From an uncultured Opitutia bacterium (GTDB taxonomy: Bacteria; Verrucomicrobiota; Verrucomicrobiia; Opitutales; Opitutaceae), in contig CAIOAO010000064.1 in NCBI GenBank assembly GCA_903855985.1, forward strand, positions 1-64,000: a stretch of DNA of 64,000 nt, in the 5' to 3' direction. The notes under the pieces were generated by a model. The model had not been told where the DNA came from. It saw nothing but the letters and a program-made list of their open reading frames with translations, and did not search any database. Position 1 is the first letter of the stretch. Each line of letters begins with the position of its first letter. This document shows positions 9,073 through 17,672 of the stretch, one piece after another. A program made the position numbers and the translations under genes.

Positions 9073-10218
9073 TCACGTAAGCCAGCGATCAAACCAGCCA
9101 AACGCTTCCGTCTGCATCGCGCGGTTGAACTGGTGGTGGCCGGGATACCAGGAGCCGCGGTAGTTTTCCGGGCGCCCGCTTGAAGCGTAAACTTTGCCGA
9201 GCATGGCGTCGGCGCGCTCCATCTCGCTGCGGGTGAAAAACGGGTCGTCCCGCGTGTTGATCACCAGCGTCGGCAGCGGCGCGCGCAGCCCGAGCACTTC
9301 CGGATAGTCCAGGTCGCGCGGCAACAGCGGCACATAACACATCCAGGTGTGCGTCCAGCTCTTGCTCAGCAGGTAGTCCCGCCACGTCGTCATCATGCCC
9401 ACGCATACCGTCGCGCGGATGCGGTCATCCATGCCGGCCAGGAAAACCGTCCTCAATCCGCCGCCCGAAAGCCCGCCGCAGCCCACCCGCGCCGCGTCCA
9501 CATCCGCCCGCGCACACAACATGTCCAGCGCCACGCGATCCTCCACCGCAAACACCCCCGGCCAGGTCGTGCCGGCACTGAACAGCGACTTCGCCATCAC
9601 GTGCTCGTGCTCCGCCGCCCAGTCGTTGTACGCGGCCACCCCGGCCGCAGAGTCGTCGGTGTCATCCTTCATCGTCCCGCGGATCTCCGGCAGCACCTCG
9701 GCCAGCCGGACCTTGCGGCTGCCGAACGCATAGGCGTCGTGCACCAGCACCACGTAACCGCGACGCGCGAGTTCGTTGGCCCACGCGAGATTTTCGTAGG
9801 CGTCGGCCCGGTGCTGCACGACGAGCGGGTGAATCGCCGGCCCCGTCTGCGCAATTTTCTCCTTCCCGAAAAACTTGAACCGCCCGTGATCATGCAGCGC
9901 CAGCACCGCCGGCAGCTTTCCAGTCGTGCCGACCGGTTTCAGCACCAGCGCCGACGTCGGCGGGCCGTACGGCATTTGCCAGCTGACTTCCTCGATGGCC
10001 AATCCGTCGTACACCCAGCTCCGCACCGTCCGCGCCGTGATTCCCGCCGGCTTCGGCGGAGTCGCCATGCACTCCGTCACCCGCGCCCGCGCCGCCACGC
10101 GGCGCGCGTCGAATTCACCCGGGGGGCACTGTTGCAGCGAAAGCGGACCCGGCCCCTCGGGCACGAGCGTCGCCGCCCAAGCGCCATAGGCGCCGATCGT
10201 CGATGGTTCGTTTCTCAT
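9073..10218 (-). CDS. Alpha/beta hydrolase (dienelactone hydrolase / acetyl-xylan-esterase-like)
   Basis: A 381-residue cytoplasmic hydrolase. The nucleophile elbow GLSGGG is near residue 243, a likely acid lies in NTRDDPFF near residue 338, and the catalytic His lies in YPGHHQF close to the C-terminus. An oxyanion region LALHDHGRFKF is near residue 108. The N-terminal extension of about 100 residues resembles carbohydrate esterases of the abhydrolase/CE7-like groups. It is the last gene of the minus run containing nagB and nagA, about 100 bases after nagA, which suggests deacylation of sugars. Confidence 0.75.
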   Translation of the reverse strand: MRNEPSTIGAYGAWAATLVPEGPGPLSLQQCPPGEFDARRVAARARVTECMATPPKPAGITARTVRSWVYDGLAIEEVSWQMPYGPPTSALVLKPVGTTGKLPAVLALHDHGRFKFFGKEKIAQTGPAIHPLVVQHRADAYENLAWANELARRGYVVLVHDAYAFGSRKVRLAEVLPEIRGTMKDDTDDSAAGVAAYNDWAAEHEHVMAKSLFSAGTTWPGVFAVEDRVALDMLCARADVDAARVGCGGLSGGGLRTVFLAGMDDRIRATVCVGMMTTWRDYLLSKSWTHTWMCYVPLLPRDLDYPEVLGLRAPLPTLVINTRDDPFFTRSEMERADAMLGKVYASSGRPENYRGSWYPGHHQFNRAMQTEAFGWFDRWLT

Positions 10219-10239
10219 GGCAGTTCCGATCCGAAGTGT

Positions 10240-10310
10240 GGGGCGGGGTCCCCCGGCCTACAACCGATCCTTCGATCCGTATTCATCCGCGTTATCCGTG
10301 GTTAAAATTC
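10240..10310. repeat. Intergenic quasi-repeats (GTAGGCCGGG hairpin; ATCCG units)
   Basis: Two elements sit between the nagA stop and the start of the alpha/beta hydrolase. The first, GGGGCGGGGTCCCCCGGCC, read on the minus strand as GTAGGCCGGGGGACCCCG, is a hairpin resembling the GTAGGCCGGGCTTTACGCCC element at 17202. The second is ATTCATCCGCGTTATCCGTG followed by GTTAAAA, made of repeated ATCCG-like units. Confidence 0.55.
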
Positions 10311-10320
10311 CGAAACCCGT

Positions 10321-11472
10321 TCAACCCGCCCAGGTTACTTCCCTCACCGCCTCCCCGGCGAAATGAATTTCCACGCGGGTGTTCTTCCCTTGTTTCGTCA
10401 GCAGACAGAAATCCGCCGGCGCGCCGGCCACCAACGCCGGCGGCAGCCCGATAAACTTCGCCGGCTGCGTGGAAAAGAAATCCCAGACGCTCTGGGGCGT
10501 CCGCCGCAGCATTTCCGCCGCCCGCCGCACGCCTTCCAGCGGCGCGAGGCTGGATCCGGCGTAGTTGGCCTTGCCCGGCTGGCGCACGATGCCGTCGGCG
10601 CCGACTTCCACCTGCATGTTCGCCAGGGGGAAAATCCCCGGACCCGCCCCGCCCGCCGAGATGGCGTCGGTCGTGTAACAGATGCGCGCCGGGTCGAGCG
10701 CGCGGTGAAACAGGCGGAAGAGCAGCGGCGAAACGTGGATCCGGTCCGGGATGATGCTCGCGCGCAGCCCCGCCTCGTCGAGCACGCGGAAAACGATGTT
10801 GTCGTGCCGGTGCAGCTGCGGCGGACACCCATTGCCCAAATGCGTGTAGCCTTCGGCCCCGGCCGCGACCGCCGCGGAAAGTTGCTCCACCGTGGCATCC
10901 GTGTGCCCGAGCCAGACATGAAACCCGAGCTCCCGCGCACAGCGGATCGCCTCCGGGGTCTCCGGCCATTCCGCGGCAATCGTAAGCAGCACGGGGTCAT
11001 CGCCCGTCACCGCCTTGATCTCGCGCAGGCGCGCGGGCGTCGGCGCCACCATGAACTCCGGCGGATGCGCCCCATGGAACCCCGGTGTCGCACTCATGAA
11101 CGGCCCTTCCAGGTGCCAGCCCGCAATCCGGCGCGTCAGCAACGGCGACTCCGCCCGCAGGTCGCGGAAGTGTTTCAGCCGCGCCAGCATCCGGTCCCAG
11201 CGGTCCGTGATGAGCGTGAGCAGAAACCGGCTGCACGCCGCTGCGGCGAGACCGTTCGCCGCCTTTTCCAAATCCGCGCGTGTGCCGGTATCGTTCTGAA
11301 AATCCACCCCGGCAAAGCCGTTGACCTGGATGTCCACCAGCGGCGGCAGCAGCACAGGGAGCCCGGCGGGCGCGACGCCACCCAAGGGCTCGAGCGATAT
11401 GATCTTCCCGCCGGCGCACGTCAGCCGCACCGCCTCCTCCGTCCGGTAGTCAATCGCATCAACCGTGTTCAT
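10321..11472 (-). CDS. nagA: N-acetylglucosamine-6-phosphate deacetylase
   Basis: A 383-residue cytoplasmic enzyme that removes acetate from GlcNAc-6-phosphate to give glucosamine-6-phosphate. Metal and catalytic motifs are present: HLEGPF (metal Glu) near 121, GHTDAT (His) near 190, THLGNG (His) near 211 and YTTDAISAGG (catalytic Asp) near 270. ATG 11472 was chosen over the upstream TTG because it starts at a conserved position and has GGAGG eight bases upstream, one of the few clear Shine-Dalgarno motifs in the window. nagB lies immediately upstream, so the two form the classical two-step pathway to fructose-6-phosphate. Confidence 0.95.
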   Translation of the reverse strand: MNTVDAIDYRTEEAVRLTCAGGKIISLEPLGGVAPAGLPVLLPPLVDIQVNGFAGVDFQNDTGTRADLEKAANGLAAAACSRFLLTLITDRWDRMLARLKHFRDLRAESPLLTRRIAGWHLEGPFMSATPGFHGAHPPEFMVAPTPARLREIKAVTGDDPVLLTIAAEWPETPEAIRCARELGFHVWLGHTDATVEQLSAAVAAGAEGYTHLGNGCPPQLHRHDNIVFRVLDEAGLRASIIPDRIHVSPLLFRLFHRALDPARICYTTDAISAGGAGPGIFPLANMQVEVGADGIVRQPGKANYAGSSLAPLEGVRRAAEMLRRTPQSVWDFFSTQPAKFIGLPPALVAGAPADFCLLTKQGKNTRVEIHFAGEAVREVTWAG

Positions 11473-11493
11473 GCGCAGCGCCTCCAATCCGTT

Positions 11494-11593
11494 GCCCGCG
11501 AATTACGCGAAAAAGCGCGAATCGCAGCAGGGGGCTCGGTATCCGGATTTCTCATCTCAGGCTTTCGCGTCGATTCGCGTATTTCGCGGGCGA
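11494..11593. repeat. Inverted repeat of reiterated ACGCGAA units
   Basis: Between nagB and nagA, the left arm GCCCGCGAATTACGCGAA (continuing with a GCGCGAATCG unit) faces a right arm TTCGCGTATTTCGCGGGC. The arms are about 30 bases, enclose about 37 bases, and each contains several copies of a CGCGAA unit. Any nagBA transcript would carry this as a large hairpin. Confidence 0.8.
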
Positions 11594-11599
11594 CTCAGT

Positions 11600-12403
11600 T
11601 CAGCGCTTGAGCAGCGACGCCGAATCGGCATCGAGGTACAGCACCGCATGCGCCTGCTGCCGCAGGAAACTGCCCGGACACGCCGTCGCGATCGGGCCTT
11701 CCAGCGAGCCTTTGACGGCCTCCGCTTTGCGCTTTTCCGGCACGACTGCAATCATGCGGCCGACGCGGCAGAGCGCGGGGATCGTCAGGGTGATCGCGTA
11801 CGCCGGCACGGCGTCGAGATTCGGGAAATGCCCCTCGCCCACCTGCTGCCGGCGGCACTTATCGTCGAGCTTCACCAGCTTGATGGTCTCGGGGTCGGCA
11901 AATTCCGCCACCGGCGGGTCGTTGAACGCGAGGTGGCCGTTCTCGCCGATGCCCAGGCAGCAGAGGTCCACCGGCGCCGCCGCCAGCGCGGCCGCGTAGG
12001 CCCGCATGGCCTTGAGCGGCTCGAGCGCGTCGCCCTCGAGGTAATGCGCGCTTTTCGGTTTCACCCGGTCAAACACGCGCTCCTTCAGGTAGCGGCGGAA
12101 CGAGGCCGGATGGGTGATCGCCATCCCGAGGTACTCGTCCATGTGAAAGAGCTCGACCTTCGACCAGTCGATCCCCGGCCGCTGCACGAGCTGGGCGAGG
12201 AACTGGTCCTGCGAATTTCCCGTCGCGATGATCGCCCGGGCGTGTCCCCGCGCCGCGATCGCCGCGGTCAGGACCGCGGCCGCATCATCGGCCGCCGCCG
12301 TCGCCAGGTCGGCGATCGTGGCGAAAATCCGGACCGGCAGCCGGTCCACCGTGTATGATTTGGTCGGGGAGGAAGGCATCGTTGCGAAGGACGCCATCGC
12401 CAA
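11600..12403 (-). CDS. nagB: Glucosamine-6-phosphate deaminase (divergent subfamily)
   Basis: A 267-residue member of the NagB/6-phosphogluconolactonase fold, converting glucosamine-6-phosphate to fructose-6-phosphate and ammonia. ATGNSQ (phosphate loop) is near residue 60 and MDEYLG (proton-abstraction region) near 86. The family active-site stretch reads GIGENGHLAFNDPP near 150, where the E. coli type has GVGNDGHIAFNEP: the usual Asp141 is Asn and Glu148 is Asp. That substitution marks a separate subfamily. Context beside nagA supports the deaminase role. The first codons MAMASFATM offer several starts, so the exact N-terminus is uncertain. Confidence 0.88.
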   Translation of the reverse strand: MAMASFATMPSSPTKSYTVDRLPVRIFATIADLATAAADDAAAVLTAAIAARGHARAIIATGNSQDQFLAQLVQRPGIDWSKVELFHMDEYLGMAITHPASFRRYLKERVFDRVKPKSAHYLEGDALEPLKAMRAYAAALAAAPVDLCCLGIGENGHLAFNDPPVAEFADPETIKLVKLDDKCRRQQVGEGHFPNLDAVPAYAITLTIPALCRVGRMIAVVPEKRKAEAVKGSLEGPIATACPGSFLRQQAHAVLYLDADSASLLKR

Positions 12404-12443
12404 CCGCGAAGGGTGACAACGGAAAAGAACCCACCCCCGCCCG

Positions 12444-12941
12444 TTAGTGCGCCTGGGAATGGTTCTGGCTGATGTTCACGTTCAGCCCCGAGTGTTGCAC
12501 CAGCGTGATGAACCGCGTGCCCCGCTTGTTCATCAGCTTGAGCTCCAGGGTCACGCGGTCGCCATTTTGCCGGTTGATGAAGAGCCGGTTGAGCTCGCTG
12601 CCCTCGCCGAAGGTCGCCTGAAAGTTGTCCACCGCGAGCCCGTTGATGCCAAAGATGCGCGTGCCGGGGATGATGCCCTCCTGGTCGGCCATGGACTCCG
12701 GCTGCACGGCCTTTACATACATCGCCAGCACCCGATGGGTGTTCTTGTCCTCCCAGAGCTCCAGCCCGAGACCAAAGCACAGCAGGTGCCGGTCATTCAC
12801 GGTGAATTTCTCCAGCTGCACCGGCGGCTGGCCACCGCCGGCCGGTTCGGCCGGCGTGGCCCGGGTAAAGAACAGGGTCCCCATCACCAGCGTCAGCAGT
12901 CCTGCCCGGCCGACCCTCAATCTGTCACGGGCGGTCTTCAC
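12444..12941 (-). CDS. Secreted PDZ-domain protein
   Basis: A 165-residue protein with a basic N-terminus and a hydrophobic stretch (LLTLVMGTLFFTRA) that looks like a signal peptide. The body is a single PDZ domain: LGLELWEDKNTHRVLAMYVK, then SMADQEGIIPGTRIFGINGL (the carboxylate-binding and ligand strands), then GDRVTLELKLMN. No protease domain is attached. It is 27 bases from the gene upstream and 40 from nagB and is probably part of the same run. The role is unknown; a periplasmic adaptor is possible. Confidence 0.75.
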   Translation of the reverse strand: MKTARDRLRVGRAGLLTLVMGTLFFTRATPAEPAGGGQPPVQLEKFTVNDRHLLCFGLGLELWEDKNTHRVLAMYVKAVQPESMADQEGIIPGTRIFGINGLAVDNFQATFGEGSELNRLFINRQNGDRVTLELKLMNKRGTRFITLVQHSGLNVNISQNHSQAH

Positions 12942-12968
12942 CAGGGTGAAATTCGCCGGGGAGCTGGG

Positions 12969-13613
12969 TTAAACCAGCCGGAATTCCAGCGTCTCCAGCT
13001 CGTTCATGTTGAACGGAGCACTGGCGAGGAGTTCCTGCAGCTTCACCAGCGCGGCCGCCAGATCCGGGGCCTCGAACACCGCGGCGCCGTCGTCGCTGTC
13101 ATGGACGTTGATCGCCCAGGGCGTGGCGGCGTGACCGGTTTCATAGAGTGAGCCGTAGAGATAGTTTCCCGGCAGCCCAGGGTGCGGACCCGCGCCGGGC
13201 ACGAGAAAGAGGCTGTGAATGAGGTCGTGCACCGGTGTGCCGTCATGCTTGCGGTGGTGGACCGGCTTGCCCGCGACCTGGATCCGGCGGGCTTCCGCCC
13301 GGACGCGGCGGTCCGCCGGCAGCGACTGCACATAACGGTCGAAAATGCCGGCGTTGCGCTCGAGATGCTCGGGATTCAGCCGGCCCTGGATCACCTCCTC
13401 GAGGTTCGAGGCGTGAAACGACGGGAGCTTCGTCAGCGAGCGCGCGGTGACATGCCCGTCCTTGTGGTCCGCATCGGCATACGCCTGGTGCGTGGCATAG
13501 AGGCGCTTTATCGCGTCTTGGTAAGCCGGCGTGCCCGGCACCGCCCCGATCGGGCTCTGCTCAATCTTGTCCAATACCGCGTGATCAAACTGTTCGTTGG
13601 GGTCGTGGGGCAT
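12969..13613 (-). CDS. Unrecognised conserved-looking protein
   Basis: A 214-residue protein when started at MPHDPNEQF (ATG 13613); the upstream extension in the ORF track crosses the operator region and is unlikely. It is hydrophilic, without a signal peptide. It has several His-rich stretches (VAGKPVHHRKHDGTPVHDL, LYETGHAATPW) and an acidic INVHDSDDG segment. I do not recognise the family. It is the first gene of the minus run leading to nagBA, and its promoter lies in the gap that also carries the AGTGTAACC operator, so it may respond to the same regulator. Confidence 0.6.
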   Translation of the reverse strand: MPHDPNEQFDHAVLDKIEQSPIGAVPGTPAYQDAIKRLYATHQAYADADHKDGHVTARSLTKLPSFHASNLEEVIQGRLNPEHLERNAGIFDRYVQSLPADRRVRAEARRIQVAGKPVHHRKHDGTPVHDLIHSLFLVPGAGPHPGLPGNYLYGSLYETGHAATPWAINVHDSDDGAAVFEAPDLAAALVKLQELLASAPFNMNELETLEFRLV

Positions 13614-13655
13614 GGGGAGGGGTGACAGACAAACGCACCGGAACGGGAAAGTCCA

Positions 13656-13706
13656 AGTGTAACCACCGGCGATCTTCCGACCCAGTGTCACCTATTGGGT
13701 TACACT
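13656..13706. promoter_or_regulatory. Operator copy 1 plus extra half-site
   Basis: AGTGTCACC-TATTG-GGTTACACT at 13684-13706 is an inverted repeat with 9-base arms and one mismatch. A third, lone half-site AGTGTAACC starts at 13656, 28 bases upstream of the left arm. Read on the minus strand, the spacer is CAATA, identical to the copy at 28818. It lies in the divergent gap between the unknown gene (minus) and the amidohydrolase (plus). Confidence 0.85.
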
Positions 13707-13770
13707 CCTCCGCGACCCGCCCGGTTTTCCTTTTGCGCAAACCCGCCCCACCTGCACTGTCGGCACCGCC

Positions 13771-14676
13771 ATGCCCGCCCCCTCGCGCATCGTTGATTCC
13801 CACCAGCACGTCCGCTGGCACCAGCGCGACGAACACGGCCTCGTCGCCGACCTCGATGCCCACGGCATCGGCTACGCCTGGCTCCTCACCTGGCAGCTCG
13901 GCCCCGTCGAGCAGTCGCCCGAGCACGCCAACTACCTCAACCCCGCGCTCACCCTGCCCGACGGCTCGCACCCGGGCATCCCGCTCGCCGAGTTGATCGC
14001 CGTGCGCACCCTCTACCCCCAGCGCTTCGTCGTCGGCTACTGCCCGCACCCACTCTGGCCCAGCGCCCCGCAGCTGCTCGAGGCGGCGCACCGCATGCAT
14101 GACGTCCGCATCTGTGGCGAATGGAAGTTCCGCGTGCCCTTCGACGATCCTCGCTGCCTCGCCATCTTCCACATGGCGGGAAAGCTGAAACTCCCCGTCG
14201 TGCTGCACCTCGACGTCCAGTACCTGCCCGACTCCGTCACCGGTGCGCCCGTCTATCAGCGCATGTGGTACGGCGGCAACGTCGGCGCCTTGGAACGCGC
14301 GCTCACCGCCTGCCCGGAGACGGTCTTCATCGGCCACGCGCCCGGGTTCTGGCGCGAGATCAGCGGCGACGCCGACACGAGTCCCAGCCAGTACCCGCAC
14401 TCGCCCGTGACGCCCGGCGGCCGGCTGATGCCGCTCTTCGACCGCCATCCCAACCTCTACGCCGACCTGTCCGCCGGTTCCGGCCGCACCGCCCTCGCGC
14501 GCGACCCGGCCCACGCCGTGCAGTTCCTCACGCGCTACGCCGACCGCCTGCTCTTCGGCCGCGACTACTACGGCACCGAGCTGCACACGTTCCTGCAGTC
14601 GCAACCGCTCAGCACCGACGTCGTGGAGAAAATCTACTGGCGCAACGCCGAGCGCCTCGTCGCCCCGCCGCGCTGA
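13771..14676 (+). CDS. Amidohydrolase-2 family metal-dependent hydrolase
   Basis: A 301-residue TIM-barrel hydrolase. DSHQHVRWH near residue 8 supplies the first metal His pair, VVLHLDVQY near 145 and FIGHAPGFW near 185 supply later His residues, and LLFGRDYYG near 257 supplies the catalytic Asp. COG3618-type members include sugar lactonases and decarboxylases of aromatic acids. Next to an alpha-mannosidase, a lactonase or sugar-acid role is the more likely of the two. It starts the operon with GH38 20 bases downstream and is preceded by the shared operator. Confidence 0.8.
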   Translation: MPAPSRIVDSHQHVRWHQRDEHGLVADLDAHGIGYAWLLTWQLGPVEQSPEHANYLNPALTLPDGSHPGIPLAELIAVRTLYPQRFVVGYCPHPLWPSAPQLLEAAHRMHDVRICGEWKFRVPFDDPRCLAIFHMAGKLKLPVVLHLDVQYLPDSVTGAPVYQRMWYGGNVGALERALTACPETVFIGHAPGFWREISGDADTSPSQYPHSPVTPGGRLMPLFDRHPNLYADLSAGSGRTALARDPAHAVQFLTRYADRLLFGRDYYGTELHTFLQSQPLSTDVVEKIYWRNAERLVAPPR

Positions 14677-14696
14677 CCGCCCTCTTTCCCCTACTC

Positions 14697-17153
14697 ATGA
14701 AGAAAACCGTCGTCCACGTCATCCCCAACGCCCATCTCGATCCCGTCTGGCTCTGGGATTTTCGCGAGGGCCTCAACGAGGGCGTGGCCACCTGCCGGGC
14801 GATGCTCAACCTGCTGGACGCCGAGCCCGACCTGACCTTCATCCGCGGCGAGGCCGCGATCTACGAGCACATCCGCCGCACCGACCCCGCAACCTTCGCG
14901 CGCATCAAGAAAATGATCCGCACCGGCCGCTGGGAGGTCGTCGGCGGCACCTGGATCCAGCCCGACACCAACCTGCTCGAGAGCGAGGTCCTCTGCCGCC
15001 ACTACGAGGTGGGCCTGCGCTATTTCCGCGAGGAACTCGGCCTGCACGTGAAGAGCGGCTGGCAGGCCGACTCGTTCGGCCACACCGCCGGCCTGCCGGA
15101 CGTGCTCGCCGCCGGCGGCGTGGAGAACTTCGCGTTCACCCGCCCCAACCGGGAGGACTTCATCCTCAAGACGCCCGCCTTCTGGTGGCACGGCCGCAGC
15201 GGTGCCAGGATCCTCGGCTACCGCGCGCCCATCGGCTGGTACGGCTGCGAGCGCGATGAAGTGAAGCGTCGCTTCGACGAGCTCGTGCCGTACGCCAAGA
15301 CCTCGAAACTGCGCAACATCGGCATGTTCGTCGGCCTCGGCAACCACGGCGGCGGCCCGAGCCGCCAGATCGTGGCCGATGTCCACGCCTGGGCCGCCGC
15401 GCATCCGGACTTCGAGGTGCGCTTCAGCGGGCTCAACGGTTTCTTCAATGCCCTCCGGCGCGAAGTGGCCGCCCCTGACGGGCCGAAGCTCGATAACATC
15501 CACGGCGAGCTGCAGTACTGCCAGCGCGGCTGCTATTCGTCCGTGATGCGGTTTAAACATCCTTACCGCCGCGCCGAACACGAGCTGCTCCGCGGCGAGC
15601 GCACCACCGCACTGTTGGCCAACGCCGGGATCGCCCCCGCCACGGACCTTTCCAAGGCCTGGGAATCCGTCCTCTTCAACTCGTTCCACGACATCCTCCC
15701 CGGCTCGAGCATCGAGCGGGCTTTCGACGAGCAGATCGACGAGGTCGGCGGCGCCCGCCACGCCGTGCGCCACGACACGTTTCTCGCGCTCAACCACCTC
15801 GTTGGCCGCGTCCGCATCGCCCTGCCCGCCGTCGGCCACGATCACCCGAAGGCCGTGCCCTTCCTCGTCTGGAATCCGCATCTGCGCCCCGTGCAGACCT
15901 TCGTCGAGATCGAGGCCTGCCTCGATCACCGGCCGATTGCGCAGTATAAGGACCGCGCCGAAAAGCTGCCGCTTGAGGTCCGCGTCGGCGGGAAACGCGC
16001 CGCCTTCCAAGTCATCGAGACCGAACACGAGTGCTTCCCCGAGCTCGCTTGGCGCAAGCGCGTCGTCGTGCCCATCACCCTCCCCGCCGCCGGCTGGAAT
16101 CTCGCCACCGTCGGCTGGGTCGAGGGCTCGAAATCCCCCGCGTTCCCCCGCATCGCCACCGGACGCGGCACTTCGATCCGCAACGACTTCTACCAGGTCT
16201 CCGCCAAGCCGGGCGCCGGCGGCATCCAGGTCCGTCACCGCGGCCGCTCGCTCTTCGGTGCGCGCGGGCTCCAGCTCGACACGCTCGCCGACAACTGGGG
16301 CTCCTGGGGCTCGATGAACGAGTCCGCCCCGGGCGTCCGCCTCACCGAGAAGATCGGCCGCTGGAAAATCACGCGCGTCGAGGTGACCGAGACCGGCCCG
16401 CTCCGGGCCACGCTCGTGGTCCGGCTCACCACCAACCACGCCCACGTTGACCTGACCTTCCGGCTCACCGCCGGAGACGAGGAAGTGGCGATCGACGCCC
16501 GCGTCTTCACCGACCTCGAGGCCGCGCGCATCAAGCTGATCCTCCCCGGCGCCACTTCCGTCGAGTGCGAGGTCCCCGGTGAGCGCGTGAAGCGCTCGCT
16601 CGAAGGCGAGGCCCCCATGCTCCGGTGGGTGAAGGCCCGCGACGGACGAAATGGCTTTGCCCTCGTGAGCGACGTGCTCGCGAACTACGACCTCGAGGGT
16701 GGCGACCTCCGCATCACGCTCGCCCGCGCCAACCGCTACTCCTGCGCCGAGAACCTCGACCAGAAAACCGCCTGGTGGCGTCCGACCACCGACCGGGGCG
16801 AGCTCCGTGAGAAACTCCTCCTCCTCCCGCTCGCCGCTCCCGTCGTCGAGGCCGCCGAGCTGCTCAGCCAGCCCCCGCTCATCGCCATGGGCTGGGAAAA
16901 TCGCACCGGCGACCTCCCGATCTCGGGCTCGCTCGCCACGTTGACGTCCCCCGACGTACAACTCCTCGCCCTCAAGTCCGGCCCCGCCGGCCGCGGGCTC
17001 GAGCTGCGCGTGAAGAGCTACGCCACCTCGCCCCGCCGGCCCATGCTCAAGCTCGGGAAGAAAACCCTCCGCTTCCCCACCGTCCTCCCCGGCGAAGTCG
17101 CCACCTTCCGCGTCACCGGCTCCACCGCCCGCCGCATCGCGCTGGGCCGCTGA
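14697..17153 (+). CDS. GH38 alpha-mannosidase
   Basis: An 818-residue enzyme starting at MKKTVVHVIPNAHLDPVWLW; the track ORF begins far too early. AHLDP supplies the His and Asp zinc ligands, and QADSFGH near residue 124 carries the catalytic nucleophile Asp and another zinc ligand region. NSFHDILPGSSIERAFDEQ near 325 is the middle-domain signature with a further zinc His. The C-terminal half is beta-rich, as in the family. There is no signal peptide, so it acts in the cytoplasm on imported manno-oligosaccharides. Coupled to the amidohydrolase gene just upstream; a truncated glycosidase gene follows. Confidence 0.95.
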   Translation: MKKTVVHVIPNAHLDPVWLWDFREGLNEGVATCRAMLNLLDAEPDLTFIRGEAAIYEHIRRTDPATFARIKKMIRTGRWEVVGGTWIQPDTNLLESEVLCRHYEVGLRYFREELGLHVKSGWQADSFGHTAGLPDVLAAGGVENFAFTRPNREDFILKTPAFWWHGRSGARILGYRAPIGWYGCERDEVKRRFDELVPYAKTSKLRNIGMFVGLGNHGGGPSRQIVADVHAWAAAHPDFEVRFSGLNGFFNALRREVAAPDGPKLDNIHGELQYCQRGCYSSVMRFKHPYRRAEHELLRGERTTALLANAGIAPATDLSKAWESVLFNSFHDILPGSSIERAFDEQIDEVGGARHAVRHDTFLALNHLVGRVRIALPAVGHDHPKAVPFLVWNPHLRPVQTFVEIEACLDHRPIAQYKDRAEKLPLEVRVGGKRAAFQVIETEHECFPELAWRKRVVVPITLPAAGWNLATVGWVEGSKSPAFPRIATGRGTSIRNDFYQVSAKPGAGGIQVRHRGRSLFGARGLQLDTLADNWGSWGSMNESAPGVRLTEKIGRWKITRVEVTETGPLRATLVVRLTTNHAHVDLTFRLTAGDEEVAIDARVFTDLEAARIKLILPGATSVECEVPGERVKRSLEGEAPMLRWVKARDGRNGFALVSDVLANYDLEGGDLRITLARANRYSCAENLDQKTAWWRPTTDRGELREKLLLLPLAAPVVEAAELLSQPPLIAMGWENRTGDLPISGSLATLTSPDVQLLALKSGPAGRGLELRVKSYATSPRRPMLKLGKKTLRFPTVLPGEVATFRVTGSTARRIALGR

Positions 17154-17160
17154 ATTTCTC

Positions 17161-17224
17161 AGCCACAAAGAGGCGCAAATAGGCCCAATAGAGCGTCAGC
17201 CGTAGGCCGGGCTTTACGCCCGAC
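17161..17224. repeat. Intergenic quasi-repeats (GCCACAAAGAGGCGCAAA; GTAGGCCGGG hairpin)
   Basis: AGCCACAAAGAGGCGCAAAT with further AGGCCCAATA units is followed by GTAGGCCGGGCTTTACGCCC, a short hairpin akin to the element at 10240. They fill the gap between GH38 and the truncated glycosidase. Confidence 0.55.
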
Positions 17225-17248
17225 TTACATTTTCTCGCCACCGCAACT

Positions 17249-17672
17249 ATGCCCAATCGCTCGGCCACGCCGATAGACGACATCAACCTGGACTCCGCCT
17301 ACACCGTCTTGCGCCAGATCGCGCGGGAGACGATCGCGAGCGCAGCGGTGAAACCGGGCGGGCAAATCTCGACCGGCCCCAACACCACCGGCCACGGGCT
17401 GCACCTTCCGGGTGGCAGCGGATTCTACCCGGCGTTCTGGGTTCGCGATGCCGCCATGATGCTCGGTGACGGTTTCATCGCCGCGGAGGAAATTGAAGGC
17501 TGGATTCGCCTGATCGCGGCGACGCAGCCGGGCCCGCAAGGACTTGCCCTGGAGCACGGCATGTCCGTCCCGGGCTTCAGTATCCCCGATCACATCAACG
17601 TTAACGGAAAACCGGTGTGGTTTCCCGGTACCTACTCCGACACTACCGACCAAGGCAAAGGTGAGTATGGAC
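17249..17672 (+). pseudogene. Truncated six-hairpin glycosidase, N-terminal fragment
   Basis: The first ~141 codons encode a good glycosidase N-terminus: FYPAFWVRDAAMMLGDGF, then QGLALEHGMSVPGF and GTYSDTTDQGKGEYG. The coding character ends abruptly near 17670. From there the plus frame stays open to 18073 only because it is antisense to the Gfo/Idh gene. Related toroid enzymes need some 250 more residues for the barrel, so the gene is a remnant left by a deletion or rearrangement. Its codons are somewhat less GC-rich than neighbouring genes. It would have been the third gene of the amidohydrolase-GH38 operon. Confidence 0.75.

Noticed and set aside
13684-13706. Operator as a LacI-family site
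   Set aside because: The half-site TGTAACC looks LacI-like, but a five-base conserved spacer separates the arms, whereas LacI-type operators meet at a central CG.
14691-17168. 825-residue minus-strand ORF
   Set aside because: Antisense of the GH38 alpha-mannosidase, whose motifs are complete; the ORF has shadow-type composition.
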